A DNA stretch of 64,000 nt from CAWAQA01 sp963784065 (GTDB lineage Bacteria; Acidobacteriota; Vicinamibacteria; Vicinamibacterales; UBA2999), in assembly GCA_963784065.1 (NCBI GenBank), contig CAWAQA010000006.1:248001-312000 (forward strand), given 5' to 3'. This document shows positions 21,031 through 28,676 of this stretch, piece after piece. The position numbers and the translations under genes are program-made. The first letter of the stretch is position 1. Every line of letters begins with the position of its first letter. The notes beneath the pieces were generated by a model, which did not search any database, had not been told where the DNA came from, and worked only from the letters and a program-made list of their open reading frames with translations.

Positions 21031-21594
21031 TCAGACGGTGTCCCGCTCGTCCCGGCTGCCGAGGTCCAGGCCCGATCCGCCCATGTGAATGTCGTGCGCC
21101 CTGATCTTGTCCCGAAGCACCCGGCGAGCCTGACCGTAGAGGTGGCCGGGAATTTCCAGCCGCCGGGCGATGTGGCCGGCGTGCGAAATCAGGACCAGGA
21201 CCGGGTTGCGCTCCTCTTTCCAGGAGACGGCCGAAATCTGCCCCCAGCGCATGAACCCGGTGTCGGTCCAGATGCCGTCGCGGTAGAACCCGCGCAGGAT
21301 GCGCGTGCTCAACGGGAACGCGTAGCCGTAATACACGAACATCATCGCCTCGCCGAACAACTGTTCCGGCGGCCGCCGCTGGACGAAGATCTTGAACGCG
21401 AGCATCAGGCCGAGGACGACGCCGAGTCCGAGCATGAAGCCATAGAACTTCGGTTTCGCGGCTTCCCACGTCAGAAGCGAGTGACGGTGGCGCCAGCGAA
21501 AGCGCAACAGGTCCGCCACGACCTTCGCGTTGGCGGCGAGGAAGCCGACGCCGAAGAGAAACAGGACGCGGGCAAGAAGGACCGCCGGCTCCAT
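21031..21594 (-). CDS. Uncharacterised membrane protein, possibly DUF5673-like
   Basis: The 187-residue protein has two hydrophobic helices (about residues 5-22 and 50-68), and a C-terminal soluble half with RGFYRDGIWTDTGFMRWGQISAVSW. That block, an aromatic/Gly strand followed by W-x-x-I-x-x-x-x-W, resembles small PH-like or DUF5673 domains near bacterial membranes; the link is tentative. It lies between ku and tdk on the same strand with gaps of 45 and 170 bases. Confidence 0.6.
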   Translation of the reverse strand: MEPAVLLARVLFLFGVGFLAANAKVVADLLRFRWRHRHSLLTWEAAKPKFYGFMLGLGVVLGLMLAFKIFVQRRPPEQLFGEAMMFVYYGYAFPLSTRILRGFYRDGIWTDTGFMRWGQISAVSWKEERNPVLVLISHAGHIARRLEIPGHLYGQARRVLRDKIRAHDIHMGGSGLDLGSRDERDTV

Positions 21595-21767
21595 GGGCTC
21601 ACACTACTGGAGTGGATCTACGAGACCTGCGGCGGGTCGTTCCGTTGGAGCGGCCCGAAAATCGCGGTTCAAGGCTTGCGGCGATCGCTTCATCTCCTGT
21701 TGATGCGGGCCACTGGAGGGACGAGGCCCAGGCACAAGGCGCATGGCGCATGGCGCGCGCCCACCAC

Positions 21768-22394
21768 TCACCCGCGCGACTCGGGCTTGAACTCCGGGAC
21801 GCGGGCCTGGCGCGGCTGCGCCGGCAGGGTCACTGATGGATCGAAGCACGCGCGGCACCGGGCTTCGTACATCTCCCCCGCGCCCAGCAGCACGCGGTCC
21901 TCGCTCGCGACCAGGCGCTGCGTGTGATTGGCGGGGTTGCCGCACACCATGCAGATCGCCAGCGTCTTGGTGATGTACTCGGCGATCGCGAGCAGCTGGG
22001 GCATGGGCTCGAAAGGCTTGCCCAGGTAGTCCTGGTCGAGCCCGGCGACGATCACGCGCTTGCCCTGGTCTGCGAGCGTGTCGCAGACCATCGGCAGCTC
22101 GAGGTCGAAGAACTGCCCCTCGTCGATGCCCACGACCTCGGTGTCCGCGTCAACCTGCTCCAGCAGGAGGCGCGAGCTGTTCACGGCGGCCGAGGCGATC
22201 CGCATCTCGCTGTGCGAGACGATGTGATCGTCCGCGTAGCGTGAGTCGATCACCGGCTTGAAGATCTGTACCTTCTGCCGCGCGATCTGCGCACGGCGCA
22301 GCCGGCGGATCAGCTCCTCGCTCTTGCCGCTGAACATGCTGCCGACGATGACTTCGATCCAGCCCTGATTCGGCTGGTGACGCACCACATCCAT
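21768..22394 (-). CDS. tdk: Thymidine kinase
   Basis: Type II thymidine kinase of the pyrimidine salvage pathway. The P-loop is GSMFSGKSEEL (residues 18-28), the catalytic and metal segment IDEGQFFD (about 90) and the lasso-like zinc site is CMVCG ... CRAC (four Cys, about 149-185). The product is 208 residues, typical, and intact. The C-terminal 20 residues are Pro/Arg-rich and variable. Confidence 0.93.
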   Translation of the reverse strand: MDVVRHQPNQGWIEVIVGSMFSGKSEELIRRLRRAQIARQKVQIFKPVIDSRYADDHIVSHSEMRIASAAVNSSRLLLEQVDADTEVVGIDEGQFFDLELPMVCDTLADQGKRVIVAGLDQDYLGKPFEPMPQLLAIAEYITKTLAICMVCGNPANHTQRLVASEDRVLLGAGEMYEARCRACFDPSVTLPAQPRQARVPEFKPESRG

Positions 22395-22465
22395 CTGTTC
22401 GCCAAATAGGAGGTTCAGGGGAATATAACACCGCCCGACGGCTTCGGACTGGGTCGATGGGGGCT

Positions 22466-22503
22466 GGAGACCGGAACCGGAGACCGGAGACCGGAGACCA
22501 GAT
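22466..22503. repeat. Heptamer array, GGAGACC word
   Basis: GGAGACC, GGAACC, GGAGACC, GGAGACC, GGAGACC run in direct order just downstream of efp, whose stop is at 22507, between efp and tdk. It shares its word with the arrays at 16530 and 24879. One unit has lost a base, which is typical of these degenerate arrays. Confidence 0.75.
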
Positions 22504-22506
22504 CTC

Positions 22507-23070
22507 CTAGGCTCGGGACAGGTACTCGCCCGTCTCCGTATTGACCCGGATGACGTCGCCCGGGTTGATGAAGGGCGGCACGTTCACGACAAGCCCCGTT
22601 TCCGTCGTGGCCGGCTTGATCTGGTTGCTGGCGGTCGCGCCTTTGATCCCGGGGACTGTGTCGGTGACCTTCAGGTCCACCGTCTGCGGCAGCTCGATCC
22701 CGACCGGCTCGGTCCCGTAGAACTCGACCTTGATCGTCATCTCCGGCTTCAGGTAGCTCACCGACTCGCCCAGCGCTTCGCCGGAAATGTGGACCTGTTC
22801 GTAGGACGAGGTGTCCATGAAGTAGAAGGCGTCGCCGTCCTGGTAGAGATACTGCATCTCGGTCTCGTCGAGCGTGGCCCGTTCGACGGTGTCTTCCGAG
22901 CGCAGCTTCTGATCGGACAGCGTGCCGCTCCGGATGTTGCGGAACTTCACGCGGACGAAGCCACGGAGGTTGCCAGGTGTGACGTGCTGGAGCTCGAGGA
23001 CCCGGAAGAGGTCGTTCTCGATCTTGACCAGCATGCCCTTCTTCATTCGGGTTGCCTGTATGGAAGCCAT
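22507..23070 (-). CDS. efp: Translation elongation factor P
   Basis: EF-P relieves ribosome stalling at polyproline stretches. The protein is 187 residues with the three beta-barrel domains and the C-terminal signature (KPATTETGLVVNVPPFINPGDVIRVNTETGEYLSR). At the domain-I loop that reaches the peptidyl-transferase centre, the sequence is TPGNLRGF, so residue 34 is Asn, not the Lys modified by EpmA or YmfI systems nor the Arg rhamnosylated by EarP. It is intact. It diverges from hsp20 across a 170-base region with mirrored promoter-like boxes. Confidence 0.94.
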   Translation of the reverse strand: MASIQATRMKKGMLVKIENDLFRVLELQHVTPGNLRGFVRVKFRNIRSGTLSDQKLRSEDTVERATLDETEMQYLYQDGDAFYFMDTSSYEQVHISGEALGESVSYLKPEMTIKVEFYGTEPVGIELPQTVDLKVTDTVPGIKGATASNQIKPATTETGLVVNVPPFINPGDVIRVNTETGEYLSRA

Positions 23071-23090
23071 CGTGTTGTGTAGATCTCTGA

Positions 23091-23102
23091 GATGCTAGCA
23101 CA
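23091..23102 (-). promoter_or_regulatory. Extended -10-like box upstream of efp
   Basis: Read on the minus strand this is TGTGCTAGCATC, with TG-x-TAGCAT resembling an extended -10 element, 21 bases before the efp start. It is the exact inverse of the box at 23223-23234 in front of hsp20. A clear -35 hexamer is not visible. Confidence 0.5.
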
Positions 23103-23104
23103 CG

Positions 23105-23211
23105 GGCCTCAGGCGTCAGGGCTCAGGGCCCAGGGCTCAGTCAGCGGCCTCAGGCCTGGACGGCTCTGGGCCCTGAAGGCCTCTGGTCCCTGAACCCTGA
23201 CCCCTGGGGCC
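23105..23211. repeat. Inverted degenerate heptamer array, CTCAGGG word
   Basis: The left half reads CTCAGGC, GTCAGGG, CTCAGGG, CCCAGGG, CTCAGTC in strict seven-base steps; the right half is inverted (CCCTGAA, TCCCTGA, ACCCTGA, CCCCTGG). It fills the space between the two mirrored promoter boxes of efp and hsp20, so any hairpin would sit upstream of both promoters, not in either transcript. Confidence 0.8.
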
Positions 23212-23222
23212 TTCCGTTTGCC

Positions 23223-23234
23223 TGTGCTAGCATC
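23223..23234 (+). promoter_or_regulatory. Extended -10-like box upstream of hsp20
   Basis: TGTGCTAGCATC lies only five bases before the GTG start of hsp20, which would give a nearly leaderless mRNA if used as a -10. It is a perfect 12-base inverted match to 23091-23102, and TGCTAGAAT upstream of the tRNA gene (45759-45767) is similar. Alternatively the pair is a bipartite regulator site. Confidence 0.5.
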
Positions 23235-23239
23235 CGATC

Positions 23240-23638
23240 GTGGCGTTCACGCGTTGGGATCCCATCCGCGATTTGCTGGCGATTCAGCAGAGGCTGGACC
23301 GTTTTGCGCCCGGGCCGTCAGGATGGTCGCCCCCCGTGGACCTGCATGAGACGGACGAGCACTACGTGCTCACCGCGGAGCTCCCCGGCCTCACTCGCGA
23401 CGACCTCGAGATTCACATGCACGACGGACGGCTCACGCTGACCGGCGTCCGGCGCGAGCGGTCGCTGCCGACCGAACAGTTCCACCGCATCGAACGCGGC
23501 CGCGGCAGCTTCAGCCGTACGTTCCAGTTGCCCATTCCCGTGGACGCGGAGCGGATCACCGCGGATCTGCGGGAGGGTGTCTTGACGGTGATGTGCCCGA
23601 AGGCGGAAGTGCCCGCGCGGCGCATCGATATCTCGTAG
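23240..23638 (+). CDS. Hsp20/alpha-crystallin family small heat-shock protein
   Basis: An ATP-independent holdase. The alpha-crystallin domain spans about residues 30-125: PPVDLHETDEHYVLTAELPGL at its start, GRLTLTGVRRER in the middle and the closing ADLREGVLTVMCPK. The 132-residue length and the short N-terminal arm (DPIRDLLAIQQRLDR) fit class A-like bacterial sHSPs. The start is GTG. The htrA-like protease follows four bases after the stop, so the two form a protein-quality operon. Confidence 0.93.
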   Translation: MAFTRWDPIRDLLAIQQRLDRFAPGPSGWSPPVDLHETDEHYVLTAELPGLTRDDLEIHMHDGRLTLTGVRRERSLPTEQFHRIERGRGSFSRTFQLPIPVDAERITADLREGVLTVMCPKAEVPARRIDIS

Positions 23639-23642
23639 GCCC

Positions 23643-24818
23643 ATGAGCGCGCGGCGCCTTGTCTTCTCGCTGCTGCTGCTTGCATGCGGGTTCATGACCG
23701 GACTGGTGCTCACCGGCCGCATGCGCCAGGCGGAGGAAGCGCGGGCGCAGCCCGCGAGGCCGCCTCAGGTCGCCACTCCGGGTCCCGGCATCACCCCCAC
23801 CGCCACACCGGATTTCACCGTGGTCGCCGAACGCACCGTCCCGGCGGTCGCCAACATCTCGTCGCAGCAGGTCGTCCGGCGGCCGAATTCCCCGTACTAC
23901 AACGACCCTTTCTTCCGCTACTTCTTCGGCAACGATCCGGACATGTTCGGGTCGCGTGGCGGCGTCGAGAGCAGCCTCGGCTCGGGCGTGATCGTCAGCG
24001 CCGACGGCTACATCCTGACCAACAACCACGTCGTTGCCGGCGAGTCGGGACGGATCTCGCTGCGCGACCTGCCGCAGATCACGGTCGGCCTTGCCGACAA
24101 CCGCGAGATGCCGGCGCGGATCATCGGCGTGGATCCGGCAACCGACCTGGCGCTGCTGAAGATCGACGCGCGAAACCTGCGGACCATTCCCTGGGGCGAT
24201 TCATCGCGGCTCAAAGTCGCCGAATGGGTGCTGGCGATCGGCAACCCGTTCCAGTTGAACCAGACGGTCACGCTCGGCATCGTGTCGGCGATCGGGCGGC
24301 GGAATCTCGGCGTGTCGGCCTACGAGGATTTCATCCAGACCGACGCGGCGATCAACCCGGGTAATTCGGGAGGTGCGCTGGTGAGCGCGCGCGGCGAGCT
24401 CATCGGGATCAACACGGCGATCTTCAGCGAGAGCGGCGGCTACCAGGGAATCGGGTTCGCCGTCCCGAGCAACCTCGCCCGCCGGGTCGTCGCCGACCTG
24501 CAGCAGTTCGGCGTGGTCCAGCGCGGCTCGATCGGCTACGTCGAGATCGCGCCGCTCACCGCGCAGCTCGCGCAGGAGCTCGGCGTTGCCGAAGCGCGCG
24601 GCGTCCTGATCACGCGCATGCGCCGCCAGACGCCGGCCTACGACGCAGGCCTGCGGCCGGGCGACGTCGTCGTGACCTTCAACGGAACGGCGGTGACCGA
24701 CGGCGGCCACCTGTCGCGCCTGATCCAGGATTCACGGATCGGCAACAACGCGGCGTTCGGCGTCATGCGCGACGGCCGCCGCATCGAGCTCAAGATTCCG
24801 ATTGAACGCGGCAACTGA
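23643..24818 (+). CDS. Trypsin-like serine protease, HtrA/DegP family, one PDZ domain
   Basis: Periplasmic protease/chaperone. The N-terminal hydrophobic segment (residues 5-24) acts as signal or anchor. The catalytic triad is visible as His129 in TNNHVV, Asp168 in ATDLALL and Ser242 in NPGNSGGAL. One PDZ domain occupies the last ~95 residues (IGYVEIAPLTAQLAQELGV ... PGDVVVTFNG), so it is DegS-like in domain number at 391 residues. It is intact and coupled to hsp20. Confidence 0.94.
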   Translation: MSARRLVFSLLLLACGFMTGLVLTGRMRQAEEARAQPARPPQVATPGPGITPTATPDFTVVAERTVPAVANISSQQVVRRPNSPYYNDPFFRYFFGNDPDMFGSRGGVESSLGSGVIVSADGYILTNNHVVAGESGRISLRDLPQITVGLADNREMPARIIGVDPATDLALLKIDARNLRTIPWGDSSRLKVAEWVLAIGNPFQLNQTVTLGIVSAIGRRNLGVSAYEDFIQTDAAINPGNSGGALVSARGELIGINTAIFSESGGYQGIGFAVPSNLARRVVADLQQFGVVQRGSIGYVEIAPLTAQLAQELGVAEARGVLITRMRRQTPAYDAGLRPGDVVVTFNGTAVTDGGHLSRLIQDSRIGNNAAFGVMRDGRRIELKIPIERGN

Positions 24819-24819
24819 T

Positions 24820-24922
24820 CTCCGTCTCCGGTCTTCGGTCTTCGGCTGCGGGCCGCGAACGGTGTGACAGACCGCCACCGCAGACCATAAACTGTAGACC
24901 GTAGACCGCAGACTGTAGACCG
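24820..24922. repeat. Inverted heptamer array, GTAGACC/GAAGACC word
   Basis: The left arm (24820-24850) is TCCGGTC, TTCGGTC, TTCGGCT; the right arm (24879-24922) is the inverse, CTGTAGACC, GTAGACC, GCAGACT, GTAGACC. The arms flank about 28 bases. It fills the whole gap between htrA and the MscS gene. Confidence 0.75.
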
Positions 24923-24933
24923 AATGACCCCTC

Positions 24934-26091
24934 ATGCCTTCCAACTGGCCCGAGATGACGCTCGCCCTCGCGTTGGCGATCGTCGTCGCATACCTCGTGG
25001 CCGACTTCGTCTCGAGGATCGTCCGGACGATCCTGCGCGCCATCATCGCGGATCCGGGGTACGAGACGCTGTTTGTCGAGCGGCCACGCCGGGTGATCCG
25101 CCTGGTGATTTTCCTGGTCACCCTTGCGGCGCTCTCCTTCCCGGCGCTGACCCTGGCGGGATACCAGACCAGCTTTGCCGGCGACCGCGCCGCGATCGGC
25201 CGCTGGCTGCTCGATCACGGACTGCGCATCATCATCATCATGATCGCCGGCTATCTGGTGATCCGGATCGGCTCGGCGTCGGCGAGCCGCTTCGAGCGGG
25301 AGATGAGCCATGGCACGGGGCTGGACGTCATCGAGCGCACCAAGCGCGCCCAGACGCTCGGGCGCCTGCTGCAGAAGACGCTCTCGATCGTCGTGACGGG
25401 CATCGCGGTGCTGATGGTGCTCCGCGAGCTCGACGTGGACATCACGCCCGTGCTGACCGGCGCCGGAATCGTGGGGCTCGCGGTCGGCTTCGGCGCGCAG
25501 ACACTCGTGCGCGACATCATCTCCGGCTTCTTCGTGATCCTCGAGGACCAGGTGCGCGTCGGCGACGTGGCGGTCGTGAACGGCCAGGGCGGGCTCGTCG
25601 AGGAAGTGAACCTGCGCACGATCGTGCTGCGCGACGAGACCGGCACGGTGCACGTCTTCCCCAACGGCGAGGTGAAGACGCTGGCCAACTCGTCCAAGGA
25701 CTTCTCGTTCTACGTCATCACCATCAAGGTGCCGTTCGAAGTGGATCCCGACCGCGTCGCCGACGCCATGCGCGACGCGGCTGCCACGCTGCTCGACGAC
25801 CCCGGATTCAAGCCCCACATCCTGGAGCCGCTCGACGTTTACGGCGTGGACGCCTGGGAACCGGGGACGCTGGTCGTCAAGGCCAGGATCAAGACCGTGC
25901 CCTTGAAGCAGTGGTTCGTGGGACGGGAGCTGCGCAAGCGGATTGTGAGGGTGTTCGTCGAGCGCCGGATTCCGGTGCCAATCCCGGAGATGCACGTGCA
26001 TCTCGACGGAACACTGGCTGGCGCGGCTGGGACGGGTCGGGCGAGTGAGGCTGGTGGGGCCGACGCGGCGCACAGGGCCGATCGGGATTGA
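24934..26091 (+). CDS. Small-conductance mechanosensitive channel family protein (MscS)
   Basis: It has about four transmembrane helices, then the MscS pore helix and middle beta domain: GLAVGFGAQTLVRDIISGFFVILEDQVRVGD at about 180-210 is the family signature, followed by VEEVNLRTIVLRDETGTVHVFPNGEV and the alpha/beta C-terminal domain. It releases solutes under hypo-osmotic shock. At 385 residues it is longer than E. coli MscS (286) owing to extra N-terminal helices and a 25-residue Ala/Gly-rich tail. It is intact. Confidence 0.92.
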   Translation: MPSNWPEMTLALALAIVVAYLVADFVSRIVRTILRAIIADPGYETLFVERPRRVIRLVIFLVTLAALSFPALTLAGYQTSFAGDRAAIGRWLLDHGLRIIIIMIAGYLVIRIGSASASRFEREMSHGTGLDVIERTKRAQTLGRLLQKTLSIVVTGIAVLMVLRELDVDITPVLTGAGIVGLAVGFGAQTLVRDIISGFFVILEDQVRVGDVAVVNGQGGLVEEVNLRTIVLRDETGTVHVFPNGEVKTLANSSKDFSFYVITIKVPFEVDPDRVADAMRDAAATLLDDPGFKPHILEPLDVYGVDAWEPGTLVVKARIKTVPLKQWFVGRELRKRIVRVFVERRIPVPIPEMHVHLDGTLAGAAGTGRASEAGGADAAHRADRD

Positions 26092-26141
26092 TTGTCTCCC
26101 CTCGTCCCCTGGCCCCGCTGACCCTACCGGCTACGGTCCAT

Positions 26142-26179
26142 GTTGATACAGCCCACTGTCGTTGATACAGCCCACTGTC
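26142..26179. repeat. Perfect tandem duplication of a 19-base unit
   Basis: GTTGATACAGCCCACTGTC occurs twice back to back, ending three bases before the leuA stop at 26182. It lies between the convergent mscS and leuA gene ends. A fresh perfect duplication contrasts with the decayed arrays elsewhere. Confidence 0.85.
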
Positions 26180-26181
26180 CA

Positions 26182-27420
26182 CTAGACGCCGTGTCCGTAT
26201 CCTGATTCGTGCGTCGAGCCGACGGTGGTCGGCGTGTCGAACGGGTCGATCGCGTCGACGGGCGCCTGCTCGGCGCGGCACGAGGCGACAACGGAGCGGA
26301 CGTCGTTGTCGGTGAGGATTTTTCGATCGTCGGCAATCGCCATGAGCGCGCGGTAGATCTCGATCAACTCCTCGCCTTCGATCTCCACGCCGAGGTCGGC
26401 GCACCGCTTCTGCACGGCGTGCCGGCCGGAGTGCTTCCCGAGCACCAGCGGATTCCACGGCGCGCCCACGTCCTCGGCGCGCATGATCTCGTAGGTCCGA
26501 CGGTCCTTCAGCATGCCGTCCTGGTGGATGCCGGCCTCGTGCGCGAACGCGTTGCGGCCGACGACCGCCTTGTTCACCTGGACGCCCTGCCCGGTGAGCC
26601 GCGTGAGCATCTCGCTCGACGGATACAACTGCCGGCAGTCCACGCCGGTCGTGTACGGCAGGCGGTCCTGGCGGACGCGGAACGCCATGACGATCTCTTC
26701 GACCGCGGCATTGCCGGCGCGCTCGCCGATTCCGTTCACGGTGCACTCGACCTGCCGGGCGCCGCCGCGGACGGCGGCCAGCGTGTTGGCGACACCGAGG
26801 CCGAGATCGTCGTGGCAGTGGGCGCTGAAGATCACCGCGTCCGGCGCCGACACGCGCTCGCGGATGGTCTTGAAGAACTCGTACGTCTCATCGGGCGTCG
26901 AGTAGCCGACCGTGTCGGGCAGATTGATGGTGCTCGCGCCCGCCTTGATCACGGCCTCGATCACGCGGCAGAGGAAGTCCAGATCGCTGCGCGTGGCGTC
27001 CTCGGCGGAGAACTGCACGTCGAACGTATGGTGTCGCGCGTAGCGCACAGCCTCGACCGCCGCCTCGAGGCACTGCTCGCGGGTAATCCGCAGCTTGGCC
27101 GTGAGGTGCAGGTCCGAGGTCGCGATGAACGTATGGATCCGGCCCTGCGCTGCCGGCCTGATGGCCCACGCCGCCTTCTCCAGGTCGGCGCGATGGCAGC
27201 GCGCGAGACACGCGATCACCGGCCGCCGTACTTCGAGGGCGATCCGGCGAACCGCCTCGGCGTCGGCAGGGGACGCGATGGGGAAACCGGCCTCGATGAT
27301 GTCGACACCCAATGCGTCTAGCTGACGCGCAAGCTGGATCTTCTCAGCTGGACGCAGCGAGAACCCCGGCGCCTGCTCGCCGTCACGCAAGGTGGTGTCG
27401 AAAATCCGTACCTGTTCCAT
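26182..27420 (-). CDS. leuA: 2-isopropylmalate synthase, short form lacking the regulatory domain
   Basis: Condenses acetyl-CoA with 2-oxoisovalerate, the first step of leucine synthesis. The DRE-TIM barrel is complete: IFDTTLRDGEQAPG (residues 5-18), the SAHCHDDLGLGVANTLAAV metal-binding motif and VNGIGERAGNAAVEEIVM. The linker NAFAHEAGIHQDG follows. The protein stops at 412 residues, about 20 after the point where the ~120-residue C-terminal leucine-binding domain normally begins, and only 90 bases separate it from the next gene. I start at the ATG at 27420 (GGGGG eight bases upstream); an in-frame ATG exists at 27432. Homocitrate or citramalate synthase are alternatives, but leuC and leuD nearby favour LeuA. 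Confidence 0.88.
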   Translation of the reverse strand: MEQVRIFDTTLRDGEQAPGFSLRPAEKIQLARQLDALGVDIIEAGFPIASPADAEAVRRIALEVRRPVIACLARCHRADLEKAAWAIRPAAQGRIHTFIATSDLHLTAKLRITREQCLEAAVEAVRYARHHTFDVQFSAEDATRSDLDFLCRVIEAVIKAGASTINLPDTVGYSTPDETYEFFKTIRERVSAPDAVIFSAHCHDDLGLGVANTLAAVRGGARQVECTVNGIGERAGNAAVEEIVMAFRVRQDRLPYTTGVDCRQLYPSSEMLTRLTGQGVQVNKAVVGRNAFAHEAGIHQDGMLKDRRTYEIMRAEDVGAPWNPLVLGKHSGRHAVQKRCADLGVEIEGEELIEIYRALMAIADDRKILTDNDVRSVVASCRAEQAPVDAIDPFDTPTTVGSTHESGYGHGV

Positions 27421-27486
27421 CGGTACCCCCATGGCCGAACCCTGGCCGTCATCCAGTAGACGCGACAGGCCCATATGCTGTCAAAA

Positions 27487-27512
27487 TGATAATTATTCTG
27501 TTTGAATTATCA
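27487..27512. promoter_or_regulatory. LysR-type operator dyad
   Basis: TGATAATT (27487-27494) and AATTATCA (27505-27512) form a perfect eight-base inverted repeat with a ten-base spacer, in the most AT-rich stretch of this region. It sits between the divergent leuA and LysR genes, the standard location for the binding site of the adjacent LysR regulator, and overlaps where both promoters must be. Confidence 0.8.
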
Positions 27513-27535
27513 ACGCTTATGGGGCGCCAGCTGCC

Positions 27536-28456
27536 ATGGAACTCACAGAATTGCGGGTTTTTCTGAAAGTTGCCGCCGAACGTAGCTTTTCCAGGGCGGC
27601 GATGAAGCTCCACCGCACGCAGCCCGCGGTCAGCCAGGCCGTCCGCCGGCTGGAGGAAAGCGTCGGCGAGCGCCTGTTCGACCGTGCGACCAAGGACGCC
27701 ACCCTGACCGACGCCGGACGCCTCCTCCGGGACTACGCCGACCGCCTCCTGCGTCTGTCGGAGGAGGCCGAATCCGCGGTTCGTGAGCTCAGGGATCTGC
27801 GCCGCGGCCGCGTGCTCATCGGCGCCAACGAGGCGTCGGTGCACGCCGTCCTTCACCTCATCGCGCGGTTCCGCGAGGCTCACCCGCTGGTCCACGTCGA
27901 CGTCCGCCGCATCCCGGCGCGCCAGATCGGAGCCGAAGTCGCGCAAGGCAGCCTCGACTTCGGGGTGCTCACCTTCCAGCCGGCCGAACCGAAGCTGGGC
28001 GCCATCGTGCTCGGCCAGGACGAGCTCGTGATGCTCGTGCACCCGGGGCATCCGCTGGCGAGCGCGAAGGAGGTGACGCTCTCGGAGTGCGCTCGACAAA
28101 CGGTCATCGCGCACAACGATCCGTCGCACGTCCGTGACCGCGTGCTCCGCCTGTTCGAGCAGCATCACATCCCCGCCAACATCCTCGTGTCGTTGCCGAG
28201 CCTCGAAGGCATCAAGCGCGCCGTCGCGATGCAGATGGGGGTGGCGCTGCTGCCCCGCCGCTGCGCGGAGCCCGAAATCGCGCGCGGCGAGCTTGCCGCA
28301 CTGGCCATGCCCGAGATTCGGCTGCGCCGCCACGTCCGGCTCGTCTTCCGCAAGGGAGGCGAACGGTCGCACGCCTCGACGGCGTTCCTCAACGTCGTTG
28401 AAGAGAAGAAGGCGAAAGCGGAACGGGGGAAGGGGGACGGACTGCCTCAGGCGTAA
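27536..28456 (+). CDS. LysR-family transcriptional regulator, likely of leucine genes
   Basis: The N-terminal winged helix-turn-helix (residues 1-60, ELRVFLKVAAERSFSRAAMKLHRTQPAVSQAVRRLEESVGERLF-type pattern) is canonical, followed by the effector-binding domain with GVLTFQPAE and LVHPGHPLA. At 306 residues it is full length and intact. It is divergent from leuA and upstream of leuD/leuC, with a palindromic operator between. The likely inducer is a leucine-pathway intermediate; that is inference from context. Confidence 0.9.
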   Translation: MELTELRVFLKVAAERSFSRAAMKLHRTQPAVSQAVRRLEESVGERLFDRATKDATLTDAGRLLRDYADRLLRLSEEAESAVRELRDLRRGRVLIGANEASVHAVLHLIARFREAHPLVHVDVRRIPARQIGAEVAQGSLDFGVLTFQPAEPKLGAIVLGQDELVMLVHPGHPLASAKEVTLSECARQTVIAHNDPSHVRDRVLRLFEQHHIPANILVSLPSLEGIKRAVAMQMGVALLPRRCAEPEIARGELAALAMPEIRLRRHVRLVFRKGGERSHASTAFLNVVEEKKAKAERGKGDGLPQA

Positions 28457-28470
28457 ACGCACGGACCGAG

Positions 28471-28646
28471 AATTCAACGCAGAGGATGCAGAAGTCAAGG
28501 CACTGAGCACATTACCTGCGCCTGGCGGATATCCGGTTGGACTGTTGCTGAACTTCGGCGCGCCGACCATGAAGGCCGGCATCAGGCGTGTCGTGAACAA
28601 CTTCCCGGCGTAGCTCCTCCGCCCCCCTGCGTCCTCCGCGTTGAAT
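28471..28646. repeat. Inverted repeat arms, CGCAGAGGA word, bracketing a gene remnant
   Basis: The left arm 28471-28494 (AATTCAACGCAGAGGATGCAG...) matches the inverse of 28626-28646 (CCTGCGTCCTCCGCGTTGAAT) with few mismatches. More of the same octamer word continues to 28680. Between the arms lies only the tail of a GxxExxY-type gene. The whole looks like a decayed element with its own ends. Confidence 0.65.
28512..28613 (+). pseudogene. C-terminal remnant of a GxxExxY-family protein
   Basis: The translated fragment reads PVGLLLNFGAPTMKAGIRRVVNN before a TAG, which matches the conserved end of small GxxExxY proteins (typically VGLLINFG...K.GIKRLV). The ~100 residues that should precede it, including the name motif, are absent. 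It is enclosed by inverted octamer-repeat arms. The family is of unknown function and often multicopy. The assignment rests on about 25 residues. Confidence 0.55.
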
Positions 28647-28676
28647 CGCCTCCGCGGCCTCTGCTTCCTCCGCGTC

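Noticed and set aside
24790..26073. A 427-codon minus-strand frame over the MscS gene
   Set aside because: It has shadow composition (Asp/His/Arg-rich), no ribosome site and no homology; MscS on the plus strand is unmistakable.
26209..27321. A 370-codon plus-strand frame opposite leuA
   Set aside because: Shadow of leuA; leuA carries all catalytic motifs on the minus strand.
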